A DNA stretch of 64,000 nucleotides from Acidobacteriota bacterium (GCA_016196065.1 JACPYL010000001.1:155994-219993), one strand, 5' to 3'. Shown: positions 18,699 to 27,515, numbered from the stretch's first letter. Notes: generated from the sequence alone by a model not told the origin. Numbers and translations: made by a program.

Positions 18699-20456
18699 AT
18701 GCGAAAAATACTCACCCTGGCTCTTATCGTTGCGCTAGTCAGCCTCACCGGATTGTTCGGGGCCGCTAACGCCCAAGTCTCTCCCAAACAGAAATTCGCG
18801 TCGCCCGCCCCGCATTTCTCCAAGGCGGTCGCATTCGATAGGTCGGCACCCGCCCGGAACATGGCACAAGGCCTCCCACACTTCCCTGAACTCTTCGATG
18901 GCGACTTCCGCCCTGAGCGTGGAATCACTCAGCATGACAAAGGATTCTCCGGGGATAGGGCGAGGCAGCTTGCTCGCAAGACCGGCACGGGCCCAAATAT
19001 TCCCAGCCCACAGCTCACCTTTGAAGGAGTATCCAACCAGGACAACTTCAACATCTTCGGCGGCCTCGTCGCTCCGCCCGATCCGGTTGGCGCGGTTGGT
19101 CCCAATCACTACGTCGAGATGGTTAACCTGGCTTTCTCGGTCTACGACAAACAGGGCAACCTGCTGCTCGGACCGGTGGATACGGGAACGCTGTGGGCCG
19201 GCTTTTCGGTTCCGGACTGCACCGATCCTTCCGGGGACCCCGTCGTGCTCTACGATCACCTGACCGACCACTGGCTCCTCTCGCAATTCACAACTCGTGG
19301 ACTGTCCGATCCGTCTCTGCCTTTCTACAATTGCGTCGCGATTTCCGTAACTGGCGATCCGACCGGCGATTACTACCGGTATGCATTCAACACGACACAG
19401 GATGGCCTGTTCTATTTCCCCGACTATCCCAAATACGGATCATGGCCCAAGTCTTTCGTTTTGACCTCACGTGACTTCGGTCCGACCGTCGAGTACGGCA
19501 TCAGCGTGTACGCGCTGGAAAAAGACAAGATGATCGTTGGCGATCCGAATGCGCGCGCGGTGAAGTTCTTCCTGGACTCCAACGTCGTGGGGTTGAACCT
19601 GGTCGGTGACGGATTGCTCCCCGGCGACATGGACGGCCATCACCTGCCTGCCTCCAATTCTCCGATTCCTATCATCGGTTCCCAGGACGACGGGGCCGGA
19701 TATGGCGGAACGTCCGATGCGCTCAACATTTGGGAGATGTCGGTCAAGTGGCGCAAGAACCCAATCGCGTCGATCACGTTCGCCGCGCAGCTCCCGATTG
19801 AGCCCTTCGACACTATCTTCCCTTGCGGCGTGGTCGTCGGTTCTCAGCCACCCAGCGCGCGCGACTGCCTCCCTGAACCTGGCGTCACTGACGGCAGCCG
19901 TTTTCTGGATATCCTCTCCTACCGGCAGCGTCCGACGTTCCGGGCGGCATTTCGCAAGTTCTCCGGGTACGCCTCGATCGTCACTAACCAATCCGTGGAG
20001 GCTGCCCCTGGCATCGCCGGCGTCCGCTGGTGGGAAATTCGCAAGATCGATGGCGAGTATTCCTTGTACCAGGAAGGCACCTATGCGCCAGATGATGGCG
20101 TCCATCGGTGGATGGGCAGCATTGCCATGGACCGCAAAGGAAATATGGCTCTTGGATACAGCGTAGTGAACGGCACCGATGTCTGGCCGGGAATCCGCTA
20201 CACCGGCCGCATGCGGAAGGACCCTCTCGGGGAAATGTCGCTGGGCGAGGGCACGATCATCGACGGCACTGGCGTGCAGCTGACAACCGGCTCCCGCTGG
20301 GGTGACTACACATCGATGAACGTTGATCCTTCCGATGACTGCACGTTCTGGTATGTCAACGAGTATTACCAGATCGACGGGATCATCGGCGTCAACACAG
20401 CACCGTGGCAAACCAGGATCGGCAGCTTCCGACTGCCGGGCTGCGGCGGCGATTAG
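18699..20456 (+). CDS. secreted protein of an uncharacterised propeller-like family, paralogue 1
   Basis: 585 residues; ATG 18699 has GGAGGA upstream and a signal peptide (ending GAANAQ). I do not recognise a named family. It shares a block pattern with the genes at 30969 and 33047: PPDPVGAVGPNHYVEMVN, LWAGF, GDPVVLYDHLTDHWLLSQF, DYPKYGSWP, LLPGDMDGHHLP, RWMGSIAMDRKGNMALGYS and NVDPSDDCTFWYVNEYY. Repeated short blocks with W, G and D suggest a beta-propeller fold. It ends shortly after this core (LPGCGGD) and lacks the ASH-type C-terminal domains of the other two. It is preceded by a kinase gene (174-nt gap) and followed by a strong terminator. Role unknown. Confidence 0.8.
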   Translation: MRKILTLALIVALVSLTGLFGAANAQVSPKQKFASPAPHFSKAVAFDRSAPARNMAQGLPHFPELFDGDFRPERGITQHDKGFSGDRARQLARKTGTGPNIPSPQLTFEGVSNQDNFNIFGGLVAPPDPVGAVGPNHYVEMVNLAFSVYDKQGNLLLGPVDTGTLWAGFSVPDCTDPSGDPVVLYDHLTDHWLLSQFTTRGLSDPSLPFYNCVAISVTGDPTGDYYRYAFNTTQDGLFYFPDYPKYGSWPKSFVLTSRDFGPTVEYGISVYALEKDKMIVGDPNARAVKFFLDSNVVGLNLVGDGLLPGDMDGHHLPASNSPIPIIGSQDDGAGYGGTSDALNIWEMSVKWRKNPIASITFAAQLPIEPFDTIFPCGVVVGSQPPSARDCLPEPGVTDGSRFLDILSYRQRPTFRAAFRKFSGYASIVTNQSVEAAPGIAGVRWWEIRKIDGEYSLYQEGTYAPDDGVHRWMGSIAMDRKGNMALGYSVVNGTDVWPGIRYTGRMRKDPLGEMSLGEGTIIDGTGVQLTTGSRWGDYTSMNVDPSDDCTFWYVNEYYQIDGIIGVNTAPWQTRIGSFRLPGCGGD

Positions 20457-20473
20457 TACCTTGGCAGATGGCC

Positions 20474-20522
20474 AAATCCCTTTCCCTGCACGATACGTTG
20501 CGGGGAAAGGGATTTCTTTTTC
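20474..20522 (+). terminator. rho-independent terminator of secreted paralogue 1
   Basis: AAATCCCTTTCCC and GGGAAAGGGATTT form a perfect 13-bp stem around a 16-nt loop, followed by CTTTTT, 17 nt past the stop codon. Confidence 0.88.
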
Positions 20523-20678
20523 ACGGTAATATCAAACCTCCGTCGCTATGTCGTAGAAACAGTCCCCTCTCAAATACGCTCGCCTTTGCCAAGACCCAGG
20601 GCCAGTGAGATTATCTAGCCACTTTTCCCCTTGACGCAAAACTCTCTTGGGCTTTTGATCATCTCAAGGGCTGACTGC

Positions 20679-21425
20679 ATGGCACGATCGACTCCCGTCG
20701 CGAATCGCCCCAACGGATACAACGGCAATTCTCTCCCTCCTCACAGCGGCGGCGGCGATAGTGGCCGCAACGATCGCGGCAGCGGCGACAGCATGCCGAA
20801 TTACGGACAGCGCCTGCGCCGCGCAAGGCAGGCGTTGGCCGTCTTCATGGCGCCGATCTCGATGCTCTTCGTTTCTTTTTCGGCCGTCTATCTCGCCCGC
20901 CGCGGCTACATCTCCGACATGTCGGGCGAGATATATCGACATTCATGGGTTCCGGTGCGTCTCCCGTGGAACATCCTGCTTGTGAATACGGTCATTCTGA
21001 TTCTGAGTACGATCACGATCGAACTCGCACGCCGCGCTATCACGCGCGAATCGGCGCTCGCTCCCATCAAGACGATTCCAGGCGTTTCGCTGGGAGACGA
21101 ACGCTCGTACCCATGGTTGGGTTTCACCACGCTGCTGGGGATACTCTTTCTTGCAGGTCAGCTGCTTGCGTGGAAACATCTCTCCGCCGGCGGATTCCAC
21201 ATGCTGGGCGGAACCAGCAGTTCCTTCATCTACATGCTCACGGCCATGCATGGACTGCATCTAGCCGTCGGAACAATCGCGCTCGGATTCGCAAACGTCG
21301 CCACGCTACAGGGTCGCCCTGTCGAATCGCGTCGCATCCTCGTCGACGTCACCGCCTGGTATTGGCATTGCATGACGGCACTCTGGATTTACATCGTCGT
21401 GCTGTTTTCGTTCGCAGCCCGGTGA
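20679..21425 (+). CDS. cytochrome c oxidase subunit III-like membrane protein
   Basis: 248 residues from ATG 20679, preceded by AAGGG. After a Gly/Asn-rich cytoplasmic N-terminus (about 1-45) there are five membrane helices, including ALAVFMAPISMLFVSFSAVY, WLGFTTLLGILFLAGQLLAW and MLTAMHGLHLAVGTIALGF. The last helix has YWHCMTALWIYIVVLFS, which matches the YWHxxxxxW pattern near the end of oxidase subunit III. In heme-copper oxidases this subunit supports proton uptake and stability but carries no heme. No subunit I or II gene is nearby, so it may join an oxidase encoded elsewhere, or a nitric-oxide-reductase-like complex. Confidence 0.82.
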   Translation: MARSTPVANRPNGYNGNSLPPHSGGGDSGRNDRGSGDSMPNYGQRLRRARQALAVFMAPISMLFVSFSAVYLARRGYISDMSGEIYRHSWVPVRLPWNILLVNTVILILSTITIELARRAITRESALAPIKTIPGVSLGDERSYPWLGFTTLLGILFLAGQLLAWKHLSAGGFHMLGGTSSSFIYMLTAMHGLHLAVGTIALGFANVATLQGRPVESRRILVDVTAWYWHCMTALWIYIVVLFSFAAR

Positions 21426-21492
21426 CGGGGATCGTCGTTCGCTGGTCGTTCGTCGCCAGGCTCTGGTCGCCGTGATTTGGGCCTTAGTGGCA

Positions 21493-22110
21493 TCACTTCT
21501 CCGCGCGCTCCAGGCACCCTGCCCGGAACGAGCGGCCATCCAGCCGATGCAACCGTTTCGCCTGCGCCCGAGAAATCAATCGCGTGTGTGAAATCGTCAA
21601 CAGATATTCCGCGACAAACCAGACGGGATCTTCCGATGTCATCCAGTCGAGATGATCGAAACGCTTCATATCGACCGGGCGCGAGAATGTGCGGAGCGTC
21701 CGTTCTCCGCGCAGATTGAAGTACACCTCGAAATAACTGAGCGCCAACTCGCGTAACGTCCGATACACCGGCTCGCGATAACGGCATCCCGTGTAGTTCG
21801 ACTTGGCGACCGATCCCCAGCATCCGTCGACGCGGTAGACGGCAATCACGTGATCCGTATCATGCTCGGCTTCCAGATCCAGCAGCAGCGGCGGAAACCC
21901 ATTCACTCGCAACGCGGCGGCCGCGAACAGCGCGCCTTCGTAGCAATGCGAAGTGTTCTCGCGCAGGACGCGCCGCGGAGACCACGCCGAGTCCGCGAGA
22001 TGGTATGGCATGTCATTGAGCAGGCGCTGAATGCCATGCGGAGTTTTCAAGCTGCGCAGCTTGCGCAGCTCGGAGGGAGTAAAAGTACTTGTGACGACGT
22101 TCTTTTTCAT
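21493..22110 (-). CDS. transglutaminase-like cysteine-protease-fold protein, uncharacterised
   Basis: 205 residues, no signal peptide. The centre has TSHCYEGALFAAAALRVNG, resembling the Cys-containing helix of transglutaminase-like proteins. It is followed by a strand with DHVIAVYRVDGCWGSVAKSN, which could supply the His and Asn/Asp of a Cys-His-Asp triad. The start codon overlaps the stop codon of the HAD phosphatase gene (ATGA), so translation is coupled and a shared pathway is likely. The C-terminus is basic and helical. The substrate cannot be told. Alternative reading: a non-catalytic member of the same fold. Confidence 0.6.
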   Translation of the reverse strand: MKKNVVTSTFTPSELRKLRSLKTPHGIQRLLNDMPYHLADSAWSPRRVLRENTSHCYEGALFAAAALRVNGFPPLLLDLEAEHDTDHVIAVYRVDGCWGSVAKSNYTGCRYREPVYRTLRELALSYFEVYFNLRGERTLRTFSRPVDMKRFDHLDWMTSEDPVWFVAEYLLTISHTRLISRAQAKRLHRLDGRSFRAGCLERAEK

Positions 22111-22826
22111 GTCGCGGAATGGATCGTATCATTCGCAATCGAAAACAGGTTCCCTAATTCGCGAGGATTGTCCACCAGAACATCCGGGGGCACTTCCTCC
22201 AGCGTATGCGGAGCAAAGCCGTACCTCACGCCGCACGTCCACAAGCCTGCGTTGCGCCCAGTCAGGACATCAATCGACGAATCGCCAATCATGATTGCCG
22301 CAGACGCATCCACTTCCATCTCCCGCAAAATGGTCTGCACGCCGAGGGGATCCGGTTTCTTGGTGGAAAAACTATTGCCGCCATAAATGCGCACGAAGAA
22401 ATCGCCCATTCCCAACGCCTGCGTGATGTCGCGCGACGGGTTGACAGGCTTGTTGGAGAGTATGGCCATCAGGCGCCGAACGCCATTCGAAGGAGAGGCA
22501 AGCAAGTTCAGTGTTTCCGGAATTCCGGCGTACACCGTGGTGTGATCCAGTTTGTGAATGCGGTAATAACTCAAAAAATAGTTGAGAGCCGATTCAAAGG
22601 TCGGCTCATGGTCCAGATCGCCCAGCGCACGGCGTACCAGCGCCGGGGCACCGTCGCCCACATAAGATGCGATGAGTTCTCCTGGCAACTCAGGCCGTTC
22701 GAAGTGCCTCAACATGGCATTGATCGAGTGGATCAAATCAAGCCGCGAGTCAATCAGGGTTCCATCCAGGTCAAACACCAACAAACGAATAGCCTGGGGA
22801 TCAAACGTACGCAGGAATCGAATCAT
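22107..22826 (-). CDS. HAD-superfamily phosphatase, phosphoglycolate-phosphatase-like
   Basis: 239 residues with all four HAD motifs: [12 protein letters not shown] with Asp19 and Asp21, [10 protein letters not shown], the Lys in TKKPDP, and [17 protein letters not shown] helical cap (about 30-100) fits subfamily IA, as in Gph. It probably hydrolyses a small phosphorylated metabolite; phosphoglycolate is the family default but is not proven here. The gene is the first of a two-gene unit with the transglutaminase-like gene (4-bp overlap) and is divergent from the E1 dehydrogenase gene. Confidence 0.85.
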   Translation of the reverse strand: MIRFLRTFDPQAIRLLVFDLDGTLIDSRLDLIHSINAMLRHFERPELPGELIASYVGDGAPALVRRALGDLDHEPTFESALNYFLSYYRIHKLDHTTVYAGIPETLNLLASPSNGVRRLMAILSNKPVNPSRDITQALGMGDFFVRIYGGNSFSTKKPDPLGVQTILREMEVDASAAIMIGDSSIDVLTGRNAGLWTCGVRYGFAPHTLEEVPPDVLVDNPRELGNLFSIANDTIHSAT

Positions 22827-22852
22827 GGACAGTTCAGAATAAATGAAAAGGG

Positions 22853-22870
22853 CAGGTTACAGGTGTCAGG
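22853..22870 (+). repeat. short heptamer array (site A)
   Basis: CAGGTTA-CAGGTGT-CAGG: two and a half units of a 7-bp direct repeat in the divergent gap between the HAD phosphatase and E1 genes. The same unit recurs at 25986-26116, 30032-30151 and 49623-49661. Confidence 0.6.
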
Positions 22871-22967
22871 CGCCGGACCTCTTATTTCCGTCACCGATTT
22901 CTTTTCTCATTTGTCGCTCCCCATTTACAATAAAATGCGGTTTGACTGCGCGGGGTATAGGACCGAA

Positions 22968-25190
22968 ATGGCTACGACAAAAGTCGATCCCAAGCTCAAC
23001 GACAGCGATGTCAAGAAGAAATCCAAAACCTACCAGGGCATTACCGGCCGTCAACTGATCGACTGGTACCGCGTGATGTACACGTCGCGCCGCGTGGACG
23101 ACCGCGAGATCCTCCTGAAGCGCCAGCAAAAAGTTTTCTTTCAGATTTCAGGCGCTGGCCACGAGGCAATCGGAGTCGCGGCCGCGCTCGCCCTCAAGAG
23201 CAACTACGACTGGTTCTTCCCTTATTACCGCGATCGAGCTCTCTGCCTGGCGTTGGGTGCGACTCCTTACGAAATGCTGTTGGGAGCAGTGGGCGCCGCC
23301 GACGATCCCAGTTCTGGTGGACGTCAGATGCCGTCCCACTGGGCTTTCAAGCGACTGAATGTGGTGACACAATCCTCGGCAACCGGAACCCAGATTCTGC
23401 ATGCCGTGGGATGCTCAGAAGCGGGGCGCTACTTTAGCCGGCGCCCGAATGCTGCGCGCAAAGCGGATGGAGACTACCGGCAGTTTAAAGACATCCAGTT
23501 TCAGGGCGATGAGATCACCTACGTTTCGCTGGGCGATGGCACGACCAGTGAAGGCGAGTTCTGGGAAGCGCTGAACACGGCGTCCAACCGCCGCCTGCCG
23601 GTTTTGTTCTGCGTCGAAGACAACGGATATGCGATTTCAGTCCCCGTCGAAGTGCAGACTTCGGGTGGAAATATTTCGCGTCTGGTTTCCAACTTTCCAA
23701 ATTTTCATTTTGAAGAGATTGACGGCACCGACCCGATCGTCGCCTATGCGGCCTTAAAACGCGCTGCCGACTATTGCCGTGCCGGACACGGTCCTGCATT
23801 CGTGCACGCACATGTGATTCGTCCTTATTCCCACTCACTGTCGGACGACGAGCGGCTCTACCGTCCAGACAGCGAGCGCCAGCGGGATGCGGCTCGCGAT
23901 CCGATTTCTTGCCTGCAAATGTTCCTGCTGCGGGAAGGGATTCTCGACGAAAAGTCGATCAACAAGATTGAAAAGGAAGTAGACGAAGAAGTACAGGCAG
24001 CCGCTGACCAGGCACTGGCCGCTGCGATCCCGCAGCCGGATTCAATTTACAACTTCGTTTATTCGCCGGACCTTGATCCCACGTCAGCGGCTTTCTCCAC
24101 GCAGCCGGGCTTTGCTTCCAGCGAGGCGGGCAGCGACGGCAAGAAGTCCGCAGCCTCCCAACCGAAGACGATGGCCGACCTGATCAACGCCACGTTGCGC
24201 GACGAAATGCGGCGCGATGAGCGTGTCCTGATCTTCGGCGAAGATGTGGCTGACGCCAGCCGCGAAGAATATCTCAAACAGAAGTTGATCAAGGGCAAGG
24301 GCGGTGTGTTCAAGCTGACCTCCGGCCTGCAGATCGAATTCGGAGCCGACCGCGTATTCAATTCCCCGCTGGCCGAAGCCAACATCGTGGGACGCGCCAC
24401 GGGAATGGCAGTCCGCGGACTGAAGCCGGTCGTCGAGATTCAATTCTTCGACTACATCTGGCCGGCGATGATGCAGCTGCGCGACGAATTGCCGATCGTC
24501 CGCTGGAGATCGAACAATGCATTTTCCGCGCCCGCAGTCATCCGCGTTGCCATTGGCGGATATCTGACGGGCGGAGCAATCTATCACTCCCAGTGCGGCG
24601 AGAGCATCTTCACGCACACCCCGGGAATGCGAGTCGTCTTCCCATCCAACGCGCTGGATGCGGCCGGCCTGCTGCGCACCGCGATCCGTTGCGACGATCC
24701 GGTCCTGTTTCTCGAGCACAAACGCCTCTATCGCGAAACCTACGGACGCGCGCCCTATCCTGGCCCGGACTACATGGTTCCGTTCGGTAAAGCGAAGACG
24801 GTCCAGGCGGGAACGGATTTGACGGTCATCACCTACGGAGCAGTCGTTCCGCGCGCGTTACAAGCGGCGCAGAAGCTGGAACGTGAGCATCAGATCAGCG
24901 TAGAACTGATCGACCTGCGCACGCTAAGCCCGTTCGACTGGGACGCAATCGCCGCTTCGGTTAAGAAGACTAATCGCGCACTCATCGCTTACGAGGATTC
25001 CCTCAGCTGGGGATACGGCGCGGAAATCGCGGCCCGTATCGCCGACCAGCTCTTCCATCATCTTGACGCGCCCGTAAAACGCATCGCCGCGACCGACACG
25101 TTTGTCGCCTATCAGCCGATCCTCGAAGATGCGATCCTGCCGCAGGTAAGCGATTTGTTCCGTGCTATGAAGGAGTTAGCGGAGTTTTGA
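22968..25190 (+). CDS. 2-oxoacid dehydrogenase E1, alpha and beta subunits fused
   Basis: 740 residues from ATG 22968 (AGGA upstream; ATG 22935 is an alternative). The N-terminal half is the E1 alpha part, with [20 protein letters not shown] and the thiamine-diphosphate motif opening [16 protein letters not shown] (GDG at 189-191) and closing [12 protein letters not shown] linker rich in Ala, Ser and Gln (about 355-395) leads into the E1 beta part ([32 protein letters not shown], then [20 protein letters not shown]). In two-subunit relatives these are separate chains. The family decarboxylates branched-chain 2-oxoacids or pyruvate and hands the acyl group to an E2. No E2 or E3 gene lies in the window. 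Substrate: branched-chain 2-oxoacids are most likely. Confidence 0.92.
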   Translation: MATTKVDPKLNDSDVKKKSKTYQGITGRQLIDWYRVMYTSRRVDDREILLKRQQKVFFQISGAGHEAIGVAAALALKSNYDWFFPYYRDRALCLALGATPYEMLLGAVGAADDPSSGGRQMPSHWAFKRLNVVTQSSATGTQILHAVGCSEAGRYFSRRPNAARKADGDYRQFKDIQFQGDEITYVSLGDGTTSEGEFWEALNTASNRRLPVLFCVEDNGYAISVPVEVQTSGGNISRLVSNFPNFHFEEIDGTDPIVAYAALKRAADYCRAGHGPAFVHAHVIRPYSHSLSDDERLYRPDSERQRDAARDPISCLQMFLLREGILDEKSINKIEKEVDEEVQAAADQALAAAIPQPDSIYNFVYSPDLDPTSAAFSTQPGFASSEAGSDGKKSAASQPKTMADLINATLRDEMRRDERVLIFGEDVADASREEYLKQKLIKGKGGVFKLTSGLQIEFGADRVFNSPLAEANIVGRATGMAVRGLKPVVEIQFFDYIWPAMMQLRDELPIVRWRSNNAFSAPAVIRVAIGGYLTGGAIYHSQCGESIFTHTPGMRVVFPSNALDAAGLLRTAIRCDDPVLFLEHKRLYRETYGRAPYPGPDYMVPFGKAKTVQAGTDLTVITYGAVVPRALQAAQKLEREHQISVELIDLRTLSPFDWDAIAASVKKTNRALIAYEDSLSWGYGAEIAARIADQLFHHLDAPVKRIAATDTFVAYQPILEDAILPQVSDLFRAMKELAEF

Positions 25191-25244
25191 GGGTTGGGCC
25201 GAAAAGGCCTAAAGTTTGCACCCAGTTGTGCCGATATAACGGAA

Positions 25245-25484
25245 ATGGACCTTTCCGCCATCGCTCTTCAGGGATTGCAGCAGGCCGACGTACAACTGGA
25301 AAAGGCCGCCGCCCGGATCGCCAGCGCGGCCACCCTGTCTGCCGACGGAAGCAACGTCGATGCCGTCGATCTCAGCGCAGAAATAGTTGCACTCCTGTCA
25401 GCCAAGAATCAGTTTTCGGTGGAACTCGCGACCCTGAAAGTTGCCGCCCAGGTTCAGAAAAACTCCATCGACCTGATTGCCTGA
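25245..25484 (+). CDS. 79-aa protein resembling the C-terminal helix of flagellar rod/hook proteins
   Basis: 79 residues from ATG 25245, 54 nt after the E1 gene on the same strand. The sequence is helical and Ala-rich, without signal peptide or membrane segment. Its C-terminal half (VDLSAEIVALLSAKNQFSVE onward, ending QKNSIDLIA) resembles the C-terminal D0 helix of FlgE/FlgC-type axial proteins, which have a VDLxxEMVxxIxAQxxY pattern. No flagellar gene is in the window. It could be a small coiled-coil protein that only looks like the D0 helix. The coding call rests on clean codon use and the conserved-looking pattern. Confidence 0.55.
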   Translation: MDLSAIALQGLQQADVQLEKAAARIASAATLSADGSNVDAVDLSAEIVALLSAKNQFSVELATLKVAAQVQKNSIDLIA

Positions 25485-25512
25485 AATCGTCTGGTCGTCC
25501 TTGCTCTGAAAC

Positions 25513-25938
25513 CTATCTTGATTTCTTCGGCGCACGAGTCCCGCCTGAGCCCTTACCAAAATTGAAGCCGTAGGGACCGCCGCCGAAGCAGACCAGCGCG
25601 AAAGCAATCGTCACCAACGCCAGCGGAAATTCGTATCCGCCTTGCGCAGTGAATCCATTTTTCCAATGAACCTTCACGATGGCGACCGCCATTTCGATCA
25701 GAAACGCGAACGCGGCGAAGCGCGTGCACAGACCGAGGACAATCACAATGCCACCCACAAATTCGGTCGCCGCTGAGAGATAGGCCAACCATGCAGGGAT
25801 TCCCAGAGCACCGATGAACTGCTGGTGCCCGTGAAATCCACCAAAGACTTTCTTGTATCCATGCGCGATCATGATCGCGCCCAGCGCAAGACGCATCACC
25901 AGCAACGCGAACGGCTGCAATCGATTGAGAGAGTTCAA
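25513..25938 (-). CDS. DoxX-family membrane protein
   Basis: 141 residues from a TTG at 25938, selected because GGAGG lies five bases upstream; an in-frame ATG at 25962 would place that ribosome site inside the gene. Four hydrophobic helices are visible, with MRLALGAIMIAHGYKKVFGG first and the DoxX-like GIPAWLAYLSAATEFVGGIV second; LGLCTRFAAFAFLIEMAVAI and PLALVTIAFALVCFGGG follow. The C-terminus is Lys/Arg/Gly-rich. DoxX-type proteins are small inner-membrane proteins linked to thiosulfate or quinone redox chemistry in some organisms; here there is no partner gene to narrow the role. Confidence 0.85.
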   Translation of the reverse strand: MNSLNRLQPFALLVMRLALGAIMIAHGYKKVFGGFHGHQQFIGALGIPAWLAYLSAATEFVGGIVIVLGLCTRFAAFAFLIEMAVAIVKVHWKNGFTAQGGYEFPLALVTIAFALVCFGGGPYGFNFGKGSGGTRAPKKSR

Positions 25939-25985
25939 AACTACCTCCAGAGTTGGGAACAAATAAGGTAGCAGAAGGCGAGGGT

Positions 25986-26116
25986 CAGGTGTCAGGTGTC
26001 AGGTCTTAGGAAAACCGACACTCTCGGGGTGTGCGATCGCCCCCTTGCAAAACGACAAGCCCGAGCGATCGGTCCTACGATTTTCCTGACACCTAAAACC
26101 TAAGACCTGACACCTG
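25986..26116. repeat. 131-bp element: inverted heptamer arrays flanking a 74-nt core (site B)
   Basis: Left arm on the plus strand: CAGGTGT-CAGGTGT-CAGGTCT-TAGG (25986-26010). Right arm read on the minus strand from 26116: CAGGTGT-CAGGTCT-TAGGTTT-TAGGTGT-CAGG (to 26085). The arms can pair into a long hairpin. The core contains GCGATCG and CGATCGG. It fills the gap between the doxX-like gene and the end of the third pseudopilin gene. No open frame lies inside, so it looks like a non-autonomous repeat element. Confidence 0.75.
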
Positions 26117-26121
26117 CTCCA

Positions 26122-26529
26122 CTACCACTCTGAGTACACGGTCCCATCACTGGCGACGCGACTCGAACCGCTGTGGACGCCAAAGATGCCGGGGTCGGTT
26201 TGCTCCAGCGACATGATGGAATCGTCTTCGTCTGGAACCCAGGTGTCTTCGCGTCCGGTGATGTCATCGGGAATAGTCCGGATATATCCGGCCTGCTTGA
26301 GGTCTTGCAGTGAAGTGGGCGCCTTGTGCTTGTCCAGCGTGTACTGGACAATCGAGTCGTTGAGTGTCCGCAGGTTCTGCCGCAGGTTGTCTTCGCGCGC
26401 GCGATTGATACTGGCGCTGTAATTCGGTATCGCAATCGCCAGCAGGATCAGGATGATGGTCATCACCACCATCATCTCCAGCAGCGTAACGCCGCGCTCC
26501 CCTTGCTTCGGCAGTAATCGTATTTCCAC
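26122..26529 (-). CDS. type II secretion/type IV pilus pseudopilin (third of three)
   Basis: 135 residues from GTG 26529, one base past the TAA of the preceding pseudopilin gene; longer upstream frames overlap that gene. The prepilin-peptidase site is in KQGERGVTLLEMMVVMTIIL, with cleavage after Gly and Glu at mature position 5, followed by the hydrophobic helix. The C-terminal region has DDITGREDTWVPDEDD and ends DGTVYSEW, closely paralleling its neighbour. GspG-like by size and pattern. It should be processed by a PilD-type peptidase encoded elsewhere and assemble into a periplasmic pseudopilus. Confidence 0.88.
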   Translation of the reverse strand: MEIRLLPKQGERGVTLLEMMVVMTIILILLAIAIPNYSASINRAREDNLRQNLRTLNDSIVQYTLDKHKAPTSLQDLKQAGYIRTIPDDITGREDTWVPDEDDSIMSLEQTDPGIFGVHSGSSRVASDGTVYSEW

Positions 26530-26530
26530 G

Positions 26531-26938
26531 TTAGTGCGTCCAGGTTGAATAAACGGTCCCATCCGTCGCGGTGTCATTCGAACCGCTATGCACGGACCCA
26601 ATGCCGGGTTCGTCCGGATTCCAGGCGTGCTGCGGATCTTCCGGCTCCGTCACCCAGGTGTCGGGGCGTCCTGTGATGTCCTCGGGAATGTACTTCAGAT
26701 ACCCGGCCTGAACCACGTCATCGAGAGTCTGCGGGGCTTTCTTCTTGTCGAGCGAATACGTTTCGACCACCTTGTTGAGCGTCGCCACATTCGAGTGCAG
26801 TTTGGCTTCTCTTGCACGCACTATCGCTCCGCTAAACATCGGCAACGCAATCGACATCAGGATGAGCATCAGGGCGATGACCACCACCATCTCGATCAGC
26901 GTAAAACCGCGCGCATGAGTTCTGGGTGTGATCTTCAT
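26531..26938 (-). CDS. type II secretion/type IV pilus pseudopilin (second of three)
   Basis: 135 residues. The short leader MKITPRTHARG precedes FTLIEMVVVIALMLILMSIA, a textbook class III signal with Glu5. The C-terminal globular part carries EDITGRPDTWVTEPED and ends DGTVYSTWTH. The ATG immediately follows the stop codon of the first pseudopilin gene, and its TAA is one base before the next start, so the three are translated as a unit. Similarity to the third pseudopilin over the whole length suggests tandem duplication. Confidence 0.9.
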   Translation of the reverse strand: MKITPRTHARGFTLIEMVVVIALMLILMSIALPMFSGAIVRAREAKLHSNVATLNKVVETYSLDKKKAPQTLDDVVQAGYLKYIPEDITGRPDTWVTEPEDPQHAWNPDEPGIGSVHSGSNDTATDGTVYSTWTH

Positions 26939-27427
26939 CTACCAGTCCTTATATTTCGTGTCATCCAATGCCGTGCCCTGTGACTTGCTGTAGACGTCAA
27001 ACACATTCTGACCTCCCCATGAATCGGAGGTCGGATCGTCTTGCGTAGAACGCATGCCCCATTCCGGCTTGCCAGTCATGGGATCAATCGGGATCTTGCG
27101 CAAGAACTTTAGCTTCTTGCCGCCGACATCGACTCCCGTGACCAGGGTTTCAAGGTCCGGCGGATACTGGTCGCTTCCGACTTTGGTTTGAAATGCGCCC
27201 CGGGCAGCGGCGTCGTAGTAACGGTCAATCGCGTCCCGCAACATCCACAAGTCCGCGTGCAACTCGCGTTCGCGCTCCCGCTGAACCGAGGCCCGAAACA
27301 ATGGAACCGCCATGCCCGTCAGGATCAGCAGAATCGCAGTTGCAACGATCAACTCGATCAGCGTGAAGCCACGCTGCAGACGGGCATCGCGAACAACCGA
27401 TTTATGCCGATGAGGGAATGAAGTCAT
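26939..27427 (-). CDS. type II secretion/type IV pilus pseudopilin (first of three), GspG-like
   Basis: About 162 residues from ATG 27427; ATG 27451 adds eight residues, and neither has a strong ribosome site. The prepilin signal is RLQRGFTLIELIVATAILLI with Glu5 after cleavage at Gly. The helix is followed by AVPLFRASVQRERERELHAD and a periplasmic domain with IPIDPMTGKPEWGMRSTQDD, a GspG-type loop, ending DDTKYKDW. It lies roughly 90 nt downstream of the secretin gene on the same strand. With the secretin it forms a partial type II secretion-like cluster; the ATPase and platform genes are not in the window. Confidence 0.9.
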   Translation of the reverse strand: MTSFPHRHKSVVRDARLQRGFTLIELIVATAILLILTGMAVPLFRASVQRERERELHADLWMLRDAIDRYYDAAARGAFQTKVGSDQYPPDLETLVTGVDVGGKKLKFLRKIPIDPMTGKPEWGMRSTQDDPTSDSWGGQNVFDVYSKSQGTALDDTKYKDW

Positions 27428-27515
27428 CGCCGAACTCGCATGGATCGACATCGTATTTAGCCAAACAGTTTCCCGGCAAGGCAGAGACCAGGGAACACAA
27501 GTTCGCTGCGATCGC

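Noticed and set aside
19467..20411. 314-codon minus-strand frame opposite secreted paralogue 1
   Set aside because: Composition is shadow-like, while the plus strand shares conserved blocks with two other genes.
25986..26116. CRISPR-like array
   Set aside because: Units are 7 bp with no spacers and there are no cas genes; it is a micro-tandem repeat instead.
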